41,328 nucleotides of DNA from Betaproteobacteria bacterium (GTDB lineage: Bacteria > Pseudomonadota > Gammaproteobacteria > Burkholderiales > Thiobacillaceae), in the NCBI GenBank assembly GCA_016873935.1, contig VGVT01000021.1:1-41328 (forward strand), in the 5' to 3' direction. Positions 1 through 7,061 of the stretch are shown here, in pieces. Every line of letters begins with the position of its first letter. Position 1 is the first letter of the stretch. The notes under the pieces were generated by a model. That model made no database searches, had not been told where the DNA came from, and saw nothing but the letters and a program-made list of their open reading frames with translations. Made by a program: the position numbers and the translations under genes.

Positions 1-60
1 AGTACTTCATCTTCATAAAACGCCCCTATCTAGAGTGGTTGGGGAGATTTGAGGCATAAC

Positions 61-117
61 AGTTGATTAAACAGAATCTTGTATAACGGTGCTACACGGA
101 TTCTTGTTAGCACGGCC
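61..117. repeat. Inverted motif pair in the intI leader, possible attI region
   Basis: Bases 91-117 match bases 438-464 inside the integrase gene at 23 of 27 positions (shared cores TACGGATTCT/TACACGGATTCT and TTAGCACGG). Bases 61-87 carry the same motif in inverted orientation: their reverse complement shares TATAC and ATTCTGTTTA with the gene copy, with one gap. The two leader copies face each other around about 4 bases and could form a hairpin. In integrons the attI site and cassette promoter lie just upstream of intI, which is where this sits. I cannot identify a canonical GTTRRRY core site with certainty. The rest of 1-194 holds no gene that I can support. Confidence 0.4.
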
Positions 118-194
118 CTTGCCAGTGCCCCCCAAGCCCGTTCTGGCGTACCATTCTGTGAAAAATTCACCACTACCGTATCAGGGAGGTACGC

Positions 195-1604
195 ATGAGT
201 GAAGCGTCTCGTGAAGATCGTCAGCGCCGGTTTTGGGACAATTTCATCAAACTGCTGCATAAACAAGGCGTTAAGCCTCCGGCTGACCGTTGGCATGTGC
301 TGCGCGCGGAGGGCTTCATCCGTGCTTTTCCTGGGCGGAAACTGGCGGATCTGACGGCGGATGAGGTGACGGCCTACCTGGAGCGGGTGGGGCGGGAAGG
401 GGCGCTGGAGGATTGGCAGTTCCGCCAAGTGGTGGTTGCTATACGGATTCTGTTTAGCACGGTCAAACCGGCCTGGCTGGAGGGCTTTGACTGGGCCTAT
501 TGGTTGGCTTCGGCCACCGCGCTTGAACCCGGTCATCCCAGCATCGCCCGGCAGCCGGCGGGGTCCGTGTCGCCCGAGGCGGTGGAGGCGTCCTTGCTGG
601 AGCGCATGGGGGAAGGCGGGTGTGCGCGGGTGGTGCATTTGCATCGTGAAGATTTTTTGTTGTTGTCGCGGGTGATTCGCACCCGCGGCATGTCGATCCG
701 CACCGAGAAGGCCTATCTGCATTGGTTGTGCCGCCTGGTGGCGTTTCACGGCATGCGTGCGCCCGCCAGCCTGGGCGCGGCGGAGGTGGTGAACTTCCTG
801 CAGCATCTGGCCGTGGTGCGCAACGTGTCGGCCAGCACCCAGAACCAGGCCTTGAATGCCTTGGTGTTCTTTTACGACAAGGCCATGGGGCAGCCCCTGG
901 GCGACCTGGGCCCCATGGTGCGGGCCAAGCGGCCCAAGCGTCTGCCGGTGGTGCTGTCCGTCGCCGAGGTCAAGCGGCTGCTTGCGGCGATGGAGGGGGT
1001 GCATGGCCTGATTGCCGCGCTGCTTTATGGCACGGGCATGCGCCTGCTGGAATGCCTGCGCCTGCGGGTGCAGGACGTGGCGTTCGAGCGCAACCTGATC
1101 GTGGTGCGACGGGGCAAGGGGGATAAGGACCGGGTGGTGCCGCTGCCGGCGGCGGTGGTGCCGGCGCTGAAGGCGCATCTGGAAGGCGCGCGGCGGCTGC
1201 ATGAGGCGGACTTGGCCGAGGGGCTTGGCGAGGTGGTGTTGCCGGATGCGCTGGCCCGCAAGTATCCGGCGGCGGGGCGCGAGTGGGGCTGGCAGTTCGT
1301 GTTTCCCAGCGGGCGAATGTCGGTGGACCCGCGCTCAGGCGTGACGCGCCGGCATCACCTGCATGAGGACAGCGTGCAGAAGGCTCTGCGTGCGGCGGTG
1401 GCGCGGGCGGACATCGGTCGCCAGGCCAGTTGCCACAGCCTGCGCCACAGTTTCGCCACCCATCTGTTGGAGCGCGGCCACGACATCCGCACCGTGCAGG
1501 AACTGCTGGGGCACGCGGATGTGTCCACCACCATGATCTACACCCATGTGCTGAATCGCGCCGGGGTGGGGGCGTTGAGCCCGCTGGATGGCTTGATGGG
1601 GTAG
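195..1604 (+). CDS. intI: Integron-type tyrosine recombinase with N-terminal extension
   Basis: Site-specific recombinase of the integron integrase family, acting on attI/attC cassette sites. Residues 1 to about 120 form an extra N-terminal domain ([17 protein letters not shown] start), followed by a normal SAM-like core-binding domain (about 150-245) and the catalytic domain. Catalytic residues are all visible: R283 ([12 protein letters not shown]), K308 (GKGDKDR), H414 and R417 (HSLRH), H440 (LLGHADVS) and Y449 (MIYTH). The IntI-specific insertion is present as the [21 protein letters not shown] segment, which separates it from XerC/D. At 469 residues it is about 130 longer than IntI1; long forms of this kind are known in environmental proteobacteria. 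The start ATG has a strong GGGAGG ribosome site 8 bases upstream. In a standard integron the cassettes would lie upstream of base 1, outside the window; none is seen downstream. Confidence 0.9.
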   Translation: MSEASREDRQRRFWDNFIKLLHKQGVKPPADRWHVLRAEGFIRAFPGRKLADLTADEVTAYLERVGREGALEDWQFRQVVVAIRILFSTVKPAWLEGFDWAYWLASATALEPGHPSIARQPAGSVSPEAVEASLLERMGEGGCARVVHLHREDFLLLSRVIRTRGMSIRTEKAYLHWLCRLVAFHGMRAPASLGAAEVVNFLQHLAVVRNVSASTQNQALNALVFFYDKAMGQPLGDLGPMVRAKRPKRLPVVLSVAEVKRLLAAMEGVHGLIAALLYGTGMRLLECLRLRVQDVAFERNLIVVRRGKGDKDRVVPLPAAVVPALKAHLEGARRLHEADLAEGLGEVVLPDALARKYPAAGREWGWQFVFPSGRMSVDPRSGVTRRHHLHEDSVQKALRAAVARADIGRQASCHSLRHSFATHLLERGHDIRTVQELLGHADVSTTMIYTHVLNRAGVGALSPLDGLMG

Positions 1605-1647
1605 CGAAGTAATCGGGCCGCAGCCGCAAATCGTCCCGAAGAAACAC

Positions 1648-1712
1648 GGTGGATAAGCGCAGCGCATCCACCATCACCGCCGCCATTGGTGGATGCGCTG
1701 CGCTTATCCACC
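1648..1712. repeat. Perfect 26-bp inverted repeat (REP/BIME-like double palindrome)
   Basis: Arms 1648-1673 and 1687-1712 are exact reverse complements of 26 bases separated by 13 bases. Each arm is itself almost palindromic (GGTGGAT ... ATCCACC), so each can also fold alone. An outer pair, AAGAAACAC near 1640 and GTGTTTCTT near 1737, extends the symmetry. It lies between the convergent intI and the minus-strand small exported protein. It could work as a bidirectional terminator or be a REP-type dispersed element. The remaining gap, 1605-1864, shows no gene I can support. Confidence 0.85.
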
Positions 1713-1864
1713 CTACGGAATCAATGGCTTACGATGTGTTTCTTGAGAGGCGGCTCGATGGCAGGAGCGCGGAACATGCATCGAGTGGCGTGGGCACTTC
1801 GGCAACCGCACCCCGCCCGCTGGCCGGTCATCGGGCACCCGGCCCGATACTCCCGGCAATCCGC

Positions 1865-2137
1865 TCAGTTCTCCACCCCGGAATCCCCGTGGCAGGTGCA
1901 GTTGGCGCTGATGGTGTTGTCGCAGCAGACGATCTTGCCGGCGCGGCAGCCGCATACGCCCTTGTGGCCCTTGCAGCACTCGGCCTGACTGACCTGGGCG
2001 AGCAGGGCTTCGGGCGGGCAGAGGGCGAGGGCGGCGGCGGGCTGGGCCTGGGGTGATGCTTCGGGCGGGACGGGTTGCGCGGCGCCCAGGGGGGCGATCC
2101 AGGCGAAGAGCAGGGCGGCGGCCAGCAGACGTTTCAT
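1865..2137 (-). CDS. Small exported cysteine-rich protein, function unknown
   Basis: A 90-residue protein beginning MKRLLAAALLFAWIAPLGAAQ, a clear Sec signal peptide with likely cleavage after the alanines. The mature part is Pro/Ala-rich and then has a dense cysteine region (LCPPE, ECCKGHKGVCGC, IVCCDN, NCTC), with nine cysteines. These could form disulfides or bind metal in the periplasm; neither is shown. The start at 2137 was preferred over an upstream GTG/ATG because GGAGG lies 8 bases before it and the signal peptide then begins at residue 1. It follows the flavoprotein gene on the same strand with a 120-base gap that contains an 11-bp inverted repeat. I do not recognise a named family. 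Confidence 0.75.
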   Translation of the reverse strand: MKRLLAAALLFAWIAPLGAAQPVPPEASPQAQPAAALALCPPEALLAQVSQAECCKGHKGVCGCRAGKIVCCDNTISANCTCHGDSGVEN

Positions 2138-2188
2138 GGTGGGTTCCTCCGGGTTCGTGCGGGCACTATAGCCCATGCGGAAAACAAC

Positions 2189-2236
2189 GCGGGCGGTGGC
2201 GCCGGGGATGACAGGCGGGTTCTCCCCACCGCCCGC
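2189..2236. repeat. GC-rich inverted repeat between two minus-strand genes
   Basis: GCGGGCGGTGG at 2189-2199 pairs exactly with CCACCGCCCGC at 2226-2236. There is no T-run on either side, so it is not a typical Rho-independent terminator, but it may stabilise the 3' end of the flavoprotein mRNA. Confidence 0.45.
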
Positions 2237-2257
2237 GCGCGGGGAGGGCAGGGCGGC

Positions 2258-3718
2258 TCAGCCGCGGCTGGTGCGGCGCAGGCGGGCCAGCAGCCTTCTC
2301 GCCAGGTCGCCGAACATCTCGGTCTGGGTCGGGTGCGGGAAGATGGCTTCGGCGACCTGCGCCAGGGTGAGGCGGCCGGCCACCATCATCACCGCCGCGC
2401 CGATCAGGGTGTCGGTGTGGTCGGCGAGGAAGTGGACGCCGAGGATGCGGCCGTCGGCCTTGTCCGCCACCAGCTTGATCATGCCGTGCGTTTCCAGGGC
2501 GATCATGGCCTTAGCGTCGATGCTCATGGGCATCTTGGCTTCCACCGCGTCGAGGCCGCGCGTCTTGGCCTGGGCCAGCGAGAGGCCGACGAAGCCGGCC
2601 TGCGGGCGGCTGAAGGTGACGCCGCAATCCAGGTCCGGCTGGTATGCGGCCGCTTGGCCCAGCAGGGAGCGGGCGGCGACGCGGCCCTGGGCGGCGGCGG
2701 TGTGGGCCAGCATGTAGCCGCCGATGACGTCGCCCACGGCGAAGATGTGCGGCGCGCTGGTGCGGCATTGCGGGTCGGTCTTGATGGCGGCGCCGTCGAG
2801 TTCGACGCCGGCGGCTTCCAGGTTGAGCTTGGCGGTGTTGGGGCGCTTGCCGGTGGCCATGAGCACGTAGTCGCACAGACACTCGCCCGGCTTGCCGTCG
2901 GCATCGCTGTACTTCACGCGCATGCTGTCCGGCTGGCCGGTGATCTCCTCGATGCGGGCGCCGGTGACGATGGGGAATTCGTTTTTCAGCACGTCGTGGA
3001 GATGGCGGCCGATCTCCTCTTCCAGTTCCGAGAGGATGCGCTCCCTGGCTTCCAGCATGAGCACTTCGCCGCCGAAGTCGCGCACGATCTGCGCCATTTC
3101 CACGCCGATGACGCCGCCGCCGATGATGCCCAGGCGGCGCGGCGGGCTCGGCAGGTTCCAGATGGTGTCGGAGGTGAGCACGCCGCCGGTGCGGATGCTC
3201 TCCCAGGCGCCGGGGATCGGCGGCACGAAGGGCGGCGCGCCGGTGGCGATGACCGCGGCGCCGAAGCTTAGGGTGGATTCCGAGCCGTCCGGGGCGACGA
3301 TCTTCAGGTGGTGCGGGTCCAGAAAGCTGGCGAAACCCTGGCGCACGTCGATCTTGATGCTCTTGTCGGCCTTCAGGGCCAGTTCGCCGCGGGTGCGCAG
3401 CACGTTCTTGCGGTGCGCCTCCAGGGTGGCCCAGTCCAGCCGCGGGCGATGCGTGCCGATCACGCCCTTGTCCGGGTCGCGCGCCCGGTCGCGCATGAGA
3501 TCGGCGGCATGACGCCAGGCCTTGGAAGGAATGCAGCCGCGCCAGAGGCATTCGCCGCCGGGCAAGGGGGCGTTGTTGATCATCGCCACCTTGATGCCGT
3601 GGTCGGCCAGATCCCTCGCGCAGTCCTCGCCGCCGGGGCCGCCGCCGATGATGGCGACCTGCACGTCCCAGTCTCCGACGGGAATGGGGGATACGGATTC
3701 GGCTGCGGCGTCCTGCAT
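2258..3718 (-). CDS. Pyridine nucleotide-disulfide oxidoreductase, dihydrolipoamide-dehydrogenase-like
   Basis: A 486-residue class I flavoprotein disulfide reductase. It has an N-terminal FAD motif (IIGGGPGGE, about 23-31), the redox cysteine pair C57 and C62 (GGECLWRGCIPSK), a central NAD(P) motif (IIGGGVIGVEMA) and a second FAD motif (IFAVGDVIGG). The C-terminal catalytic dyad H462 and E467 (HPTQTE) is conserved. It lacks the lipoyl domain carried by the lpdA at 5176-6960. Its cysteine motif reads GGECLWRGC instead of the usual GGTCLNVGC, so its substrate need not be dihydrolipoamide. The start at 3718 has GAGGAG upstream. The gene diverges from the thioesterase across 105 bases, and the Cys-rich exported protein follows it. 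No substrate can be deduced from the context. Confidence 0.85.
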   Translation of the reverse strand: MQDAAAESVSPIPVGDWDVQVAIIGGGPGGEDCARDLADHGIKVAMINNAPLPGGECLWRGCIPSKAWRHAADLMRDRARDPDKGVIGTHRPRLDWATLEAHRKNVLRTRGELALKADKSIKIDVRQGFASFLDPHHLKIVAPDGSESTLSFGAAVIATGAPPFVPPIPGAWESIRTGGVLTSDTIWNLPSPPRRLGIIGGGVIGVEMAQIVRDFGGEVLMLEARERILSELEEEIGRHLHDVLKNEFPIVTGARIEEITGQPDSMRVKYSDADGKPGECLCDYVLMATGKRPNTAKLNLEAAGVELDGAAIKTDPQCRTSAPHIFAVGDVIGGYMLAHTAAAQGRVAARSLLGQAAAYQPDLDCGVTFSRPQAGFVGLSLAQAKTRGLDAVEAKMPMSIDAKAMIALETHGMIKLVADKADGRILGVHFLADHTDTLIGAAVMMVAGRLTLAQVAEAIFPHPTQTEMFGDLARRLLARLRRTSRG

Positions 3719-3823
3719 GGGGGTCTCCTCATTGTGCATGGCGCGCGCATCATGGCGTTTGTCTTGTTGCGCTGCAATAGGGATACTTGCTCGGGCTTGC
3801 AAATCCGTCGCCCGGAGAAATCC

Positions 3824-4270
3824 ATGATCGAACCGACCCCCCAGGAACGCGCCTGGCTGGAGCAGGGTTTCACCCGCTGCCCCATGCCCGGCCCGTTCGT
3901 GCCGAACATGATGCCCGTGCTGTGCCGCCAGGAAGGGGAACACCTGGTATTTCGTCTGGAGGTCCGCCCAGAGCATTGCAACGGCCACGGCAGCGCGCAC
4001 GGCGGCTTCCTCGCCACCCTGGCGGACATCTGGCTGGCCTACAACCTGATCCGCCAGTTGCCGAAGACGTCAAGCGTGGTCACCGCCAGCCTCACGGTGG
4101 ATTACCTGGCTCCGGCCCAGGCCGGGGATGTCCTGGAAAGCCAGATCGACCGCCTCAGGCTGGGCGCCCGCCTGTGCCACGCCTCCGGCGCCATCCTGCG
4201 CGCCGGCAAGCCGGTGGCGGCCATGCGCGGCAGCTTCGCGGTGATCGAGGGGCGGCCGGCGGGGGATTGA
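3824..4270 (+). CDS. PaaI-type hotdog-fold thioesterase
   Basis: A 148-residue single-domain hotdog protein, probably an acyl-CoA thioesterase. The diagnostic motif is NGHGSAHGGFLATLADI (about residues 46-62), where HGG and the following helix form the catalytic and CoA-binding site. The second half has the expected strand pattern (VVTASLTVDYLAPAQAGD). Start ATG at 3824 is preceded by CGGAG 8 bases upstream; a longer reading into the divergent gene's region is not supported. It is divergent from the flavoprotein and ends 4 bases before the lpdA-derived fragment on the opposite strand. The acyl-CoA substrate is unknown. Confidence 0.85.
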   Translation: MIEPTPQERAWLEQGFTRCPMPGPFVPNMMPVLCRQEGEHLVFRLEVRPEHCNGHGSAHGGFLATLADIWLAYNLIRQLPKTSSVVTASLTVDYLAPAQAGDVLESQIDRLRLGARLCHASGAILRAGKPVAAMRGSFAVIEGRPAGD

Positions 4271-4274
4271 GCCG

Positions 4275-4353
4275 CTACTTCTTCCTTGGCGGCAACAGGT
4301 CGGTGATGGTGCCTTCCGCCATCTCGGCGGCGAAGCAGATCGTTTCCGACAGG
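4275..4353 (-). pseudogene. Fragment of a second lpdA 3' end
   Basis: Bases 4281-4353 match 5182-5254, the last codons of the intact lpdA, at 72 of 73 positions. Read on the minus strand it still encodes the C-terminus (AEMAEGTITDLLPPRKK) and keeps an in-frame stop, TAG at 4277-4275; the intact gene ends RKR-TAA. Identity stops abruptly at 4353. The next bases, 4352-4366 (GGTGAGGGAGCCCGG), match 6633-6647 in the repeat-derived linker of lpdA. This suggests a remnant of a duplicated lpdA that lost its middle by recombination between short repeats. The two copies flank the toxin-antitoxin pair as direct repeats. Confidence 0.8.
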
Positions 4354-4430
4354 TGAGGGAGCCCGGGTGCACAACCGACAAGTCCAACCGAGGAATCAGG
4401 GTTGATTTTCTTGGCGGTTAGTTTTACGAA

Positions 4431-4486
4431 CTGGATTCCAGCCGCAGCCCTTCCCCCGAATGGGGTAGTCGGGGGCGGGAATGACG
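4431..4486. repeat. dRS3-like repeat with CTGGATTCC...GGGAATGACGG ends
   Basis: Begins CTGGATTCC and ends GGGAATGACGG, the same termini as the element at 7027-7053, with an internal stem TCCCCCGA / TCGGGGGC. ATTCC...GGAAT elements of this type are widespread dispersed repeats in proteobacteria. It lies in the gene-free stretch 4354-4531, where I see nothing else. Confidence 0.55.
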
Positions 4487-4531
4487 GTCAGTTTGGCGAT
4501 CGTTCCCGAAATATTCACAGGCTCTGAAGAG

Positions 4532-4864
4532 TCATCGAATCTCGATGACGCTTTGGCCGGATTCCAGGAGTGGCCTCAGTTCCGGTAACACGATGGAGAA
4601 CGCGGCAAGCAGGGCAGTCTTGCGGCAGTTGCCCAAGCGCACCCAGACGATCTGGGGTGGGATGCTTCCCTGCCTGTCGGCCATGAGAGGGAAGTCCTCG
4701 TCCTTGGTGACGATGATCAGATGGTGAGATTTCGCGTGTTCCCAGATAACACGATCATCGGCGCTATCCAGACCCATGTCCTGAACATGCTGGCACTCGT
4801 AACCGTTGGCGGCCAGATAGCGGGCCAGGGCCAGTGGCAACTGGTTATCCACCAGCAGTTTCAT
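4532..4864 (-). CDS. DUF5615 PIN-like toxin of a VapBC-type pair
   Basis: A 110-residue protein of the DUF5615/Mut7-C PIN-like family, starting MKLLVDNQLPLALARYLAANG. The conserved acidic residues of the fold are visible: the N-terminal D (LVDNQLP), DSADD near residue 35, and TKDEDF near residue 55. Such proteins are predicted RNases paired with DUF433 antitoxins. Its ATG overlaps the stop of the DUF433 gene by ATGA (4861-4864), so translation is probably coupled. The pair sits between two 73-bp direct copies of the lpdA 3' end, pointing to acquisition or rearrangement at that point. Toxic activity is inferred from the family. Confidence 0.85.
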   Translation of the reverse strand: MKLLVDNQLPLALARYLAANGYECQHVQDMGLDSADDRVIWEHAKSHHLIIVTKDEDFPLMADRQGSIPPQIVWVRLGNCRKTALLAAFSIVLPELRPLLESGQSVIEIR

Positions 4865-5091
4865 GCCGCGATCAGGATGGGATGATCGGCTTGGATAGAG
4901 GCGTATTCAAGGGCGGCGAGGATGTCCTCTTCCACGAGGAAGGGGTAATCCATAAGAATTTCCTCATGGCTCGCGCCGGCACCCAGCAGGCTCAGGATGT
5001 CGCTTACGCGGATGCGTTGGCCCCGGATGCAGGGACGTCCACCGCATTTGCCGGGTTCCAGGGTGATGCGCTCAAGTCTTCTCGGGTTCAT
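4861..5091 (-). CDS. DUF433 antitoxin (VapB45-like)
   Basis: A 76-residue DUF433 protein with the family signature RITLEPGKCGGRPCIRGQRIRVSDILSLL split as GKCGGRPCIRG followed by a helix-turn-helix region, then EEILMDYPFLVEEDILAALEYA. DUF433 proteins resemble winged helix DNA-binding antitoxins and precede DUF5615 toxins. It is first in the two-gene operon, as expected of an antitoxin, and overlaps the toxin start by four bases. An 84-base gap separates it from the lpdA stop upstream on the same strand, so it could also receive read-through from the aceEF-lpdA operon. Autoregulation is likely from family knowledge but no operator is identified. Confidence 0.85.
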   Translation of the reverse strand: MNPRRLERITLEPGKCGGRPCIRGQRIRVSDILSLLGAGASHEEILMDYPFLVEEDILAALEYASIQADHPILIAA

Positions 5092-5175
5092 GGGAGCCTC
5101 CAGTGACTTGATTGTCTTACAGAAATTGCTTCGTGTGATGCGTGCCCGGTAGGACTTCCCATATGGGCGGGGCGG

Positions 5176-6960
5176 TTATCGCTTCCTCGGCGGCAACAGG
5201 TCGGTGATGGTGCCTTCCGCCATCTCGGCGGCGAAGCAGATCGTTTCCGACAGGGTGGGGTGGGCGTGGATGGTGAGGCCGATATCCTCCGCCGTGGCGC
5301 CCATTTCGATGGCGAGCACCGCTTCGGCGAGCAGCTCGCCGGCGTTGATGCCGACCAGGCCGGCGCCGATCACCCGCTTGCTTTCCTTGTCCAGAATGAG
5401 CTTGGTCAGGCCCTCGGTGCGGGCGATGGAGAGGGCGCGGCCGCTGGCGGCCCAAGGGAAGGCGCCTTTTTCGATGTCGATGCCCTTGGCCTTGGCTTCG
5501 GTCTCGGTGAGGCCCACCCAGGCCACTTCCGGGTCGGTGTAGGCGACGGAGGGGATGACCAGGGCCTGGAACTCCACCTTGTGGCCGGCGATGACCTCCG
5601 CCGCCACCTTGCCCTCGTGCACCGCCTTGTGGGCCAGCATGGGCTGGCCGACGATGTCGCCGATGGCGAAGATGTGCGGGACGTTGGTGCGCATCTGAGT
5701 GTCCACGGCGATGAAGCCGCGCTCGTCGACAGCGACCCCGGCGGAATCAAGACCGAGGCTCTTACCGTTGGGGCGGCGACCGATGGCTACCAGCACCCGG
5801 TCGTACTTTTCCGTGCTCAGGGTCGTTTGCGTACTCTCGCCGGCCTTCAGGGTGACGTGGATGCCGTCCTTCTTCGCTTCCATGGCGGTGACGCCGGTAT
5901 TCAGCTTGATCGCCTCGAAGCGCTTTTCCATGCGCTTGTACAGGGGCCTGACCAGATCGGCGTCGCAGCCGGGGATGAGCTGGCCGCCCAGTTCCACCAC
6001 GGTGACCTTGCTGCCCAGGGCATCGTAGACCGTGCCCATCTCCAGGCCGATGATGCCGCCGCCGATGACCAGCAGGCGCTTGGGGATGTCGGCCAGGGCG
6101 AGGGCGCCGGTGGAGCTCATGACGCGCGGGTCGTCGGGCTGGAAGGGCAGTTTGATGGCCTCGGAGCCGGCGGCGATGATGGCGTGGTCAAAGGAAATCG
6201 TTTGCGTGCCGGCATCGCCGGTCACGCTCAGGCTGTTGGGGCCGGTGAAGGTGGCCACGCCATGCACCACGCTGACCTTGCGTTGCTTGGCGAGCTGGGC
6301 GAGGCCGCCGGTGAGCTTGCCCACCACGTCCTTCGCCTTCCACTCCCGCAGCTTGTCCAGGTCCACCTTGGGCTTCGTGAAGCTGACGCCGTGTTCGGCC
6401 ATCTCTTCCGCCTCGGTGATGAGGCGGGCGGTGTGCAGCAGGGCCTTGGAGGGAATGCAGCCGACGTTGAGACAGACCCCGCCCAGGCTGGGATGGCGTT
6501 CCACCAGCACCACCCGCAAACCCAGGTCGGCGGCGCGGAAGGCGGCGGTGTAGCCGCCGGGGCCGGCGCCGAGGACCAGGACCTGGGCGTGAAGATCCGC
6601 GTTGTCTCCCTCTCCCCCCGGGAGAGGGTTGGGGTGAGGGAGCCCGGCTGGAGGAGCCGCACGCGTTGTGCCCTCACCCCCGAGCCCTGTATGCCCCTTG
6701 TGTACCCCCACTGGGGAGGAGGGGAGGGAGGCCTCCGAGCTCAGCATCAGTATCGGCGAGCCTTCCGACACCTTGTCGCCCACTTTCAGCAGCAGCTTCT
6801 CCACCACTCCGGCCTGGGGGCAGGGGATGTCCATCGCCGCCTTGTCGGATTCGACGGTGATGAGGGCGGCGTCCTGGGCGACGGTGTCGCCGGGGCTGAC
6901 CAGAATGTCGATGACCTGGACGTCCTTGAAGTTGCCGATGTCGGGGACCTTGATTTCCAT
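5176..6960 (-). CDS. lpdA: Dihydrolipoamide dehydrogenase (E3) with N-terminal lipoyl domain
   Basis: E3 of the pyruvate dehydrogenase complex, reoxidising dihydrolipoyl groups with NAD+. Residues 1-77 are a lipoyl domain with lipoyl-lysine K40 (VESDKAAMD). Residues about 121-594 are the flavoprotein: FAD motif VLGAGPGGYTAAF, redox pair C163 and C168 (GGVCLNVGCIPSK), NAD motif VIGGGIIGLEMG, and dyad H567 and E572 (HAHPTLSE). E3 with its own lipoyl domain is common in betaproteobacteria. The linker, residues 78-120, is abnormal: it is made from a palindromic repeat and contains LPHPNPLPGGEGDN. The ATG at 6960 starts the lipoyl domain exactly; a GTG at 6990 would add ten residues and cannot be excluded. 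It is the last gene of aceE-aceF-lpdA, about 100 bases after aceF. Confidence 0.93.
   Translation of the reverse strand: MEIKVPDIGNFKDVQVIDILVSPGDTVAQDAALITVESDKAAMDIPCPQAGVVEKLLLKVGDKVSEGSPILMLSSEASLPSSPVGVHKGHTGLGGEGTTRAAPPAGLPHPNPLPGGEGDNADLHAQVLVLGAGPGGYTAAFRAADLGLRVVLVERHPSLGGVCLNVGCIPSKALLHTARLITEAEEMAEHGVSFTKPKVDLDKLREWKAKDVVGKLTGGLAQLAKQRKVSVVHGVATFTGPNSLSVTGDAGTQTISFDHAIIAAGSEAIKLPFQPDDPRVMSSTGALALADIPKRLLVIGGGIIGLEMGTVYDALGSKVTVVELGGQLIPGCDADLVRPLYKRMEKRFEAIKLNTGVTAMEAKKDGIHVTLKAGESTQTTLSTEKYDRVLVAIGRRPNGKSLGLDSAGVAVDERGFIAVDTQMRTNVPHIFAIGDIVGQPMLAHKAVHEGKVAAEVIAGHKVEFQALVIPSVAYTDPEVAWVGLTETEAKAKGIDIEKGAFPWAASGRALSIARTEGLTKLILDKESKRVIGAGLVGINAGELLAEAVLAIEMGATAEDIGLTIHAHPTLSETICFAAEMAEGTITDLLPPRKR
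5182..5254. repeat. 73-bp direct repeat, copy within lpdA
   Basis: The lpdA 3' segment matching 4281-4353 with one mismatch. The copies lie in the same orientation about 830 bases apart and bracket the DUF433/DUF5615 pair, so recombination between them would remove that pair. Confidence 0.85.
6601..6729. repeat. Palindromic repeat forming the lpdA linker
   Basis: The plus strand reads CCCTCTCCC (6608-6616), three bases, GGGAGAGGG (6620-6628), then TTGGGGTGAGGG, with a counter-arm CCCTCACCCCC near 6671. The same architecture, CCCTCTCCC-N2-GGGAGAGGG-N2-GGGGTGA, occurs between napA and napG at 37651-37677. Here it lies inside an open reading frame on the minus strand, contributing PHPNPLPGGEG. 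It replaces the Ala/Pro linker usually found between the lipoyl and FAD domains. Confidence 0.8.
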
Positions 6961-6985
6961 GTGATGGCTCGTTGTGGTGTTGACC

Positions 6986-7053
6986 GTCACCCCGGCAGGC
7001 CGGGGTCCAGAGGTTTCGCGACGCTACTGGATTCCGGCCTGCGCCGGAATGAC
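6986..7053. repeat. dRS3-like paired hairpins between aceF and lpdA
   Basis: Two related palindromes face each other. The left (6986-7010) has the stem CCCCGGC-AG-GCCGGGG inside GTCA...CCAG. The right (7027-7053) has the stem ATTCCGGC-CTGC-GCCGGAAT inside CTGG...TGAC. Together they form a larger inverted repeat. The position inside an operon suggests an effect on mRNA stability or relative expression of lpdA, which is inference. Confidence 0.8.
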
Positions 7054-7061
7054 GCTGGAGG

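Noticed and set aside
1605-1864. attC-type cassette site downstream of intI
   Set aside because: The inverted repeat has no paired GTTRRRY/RYYYAAC core boxes and the exact symmetry is unlike attC, which has unpaired bases and imperfect arms.
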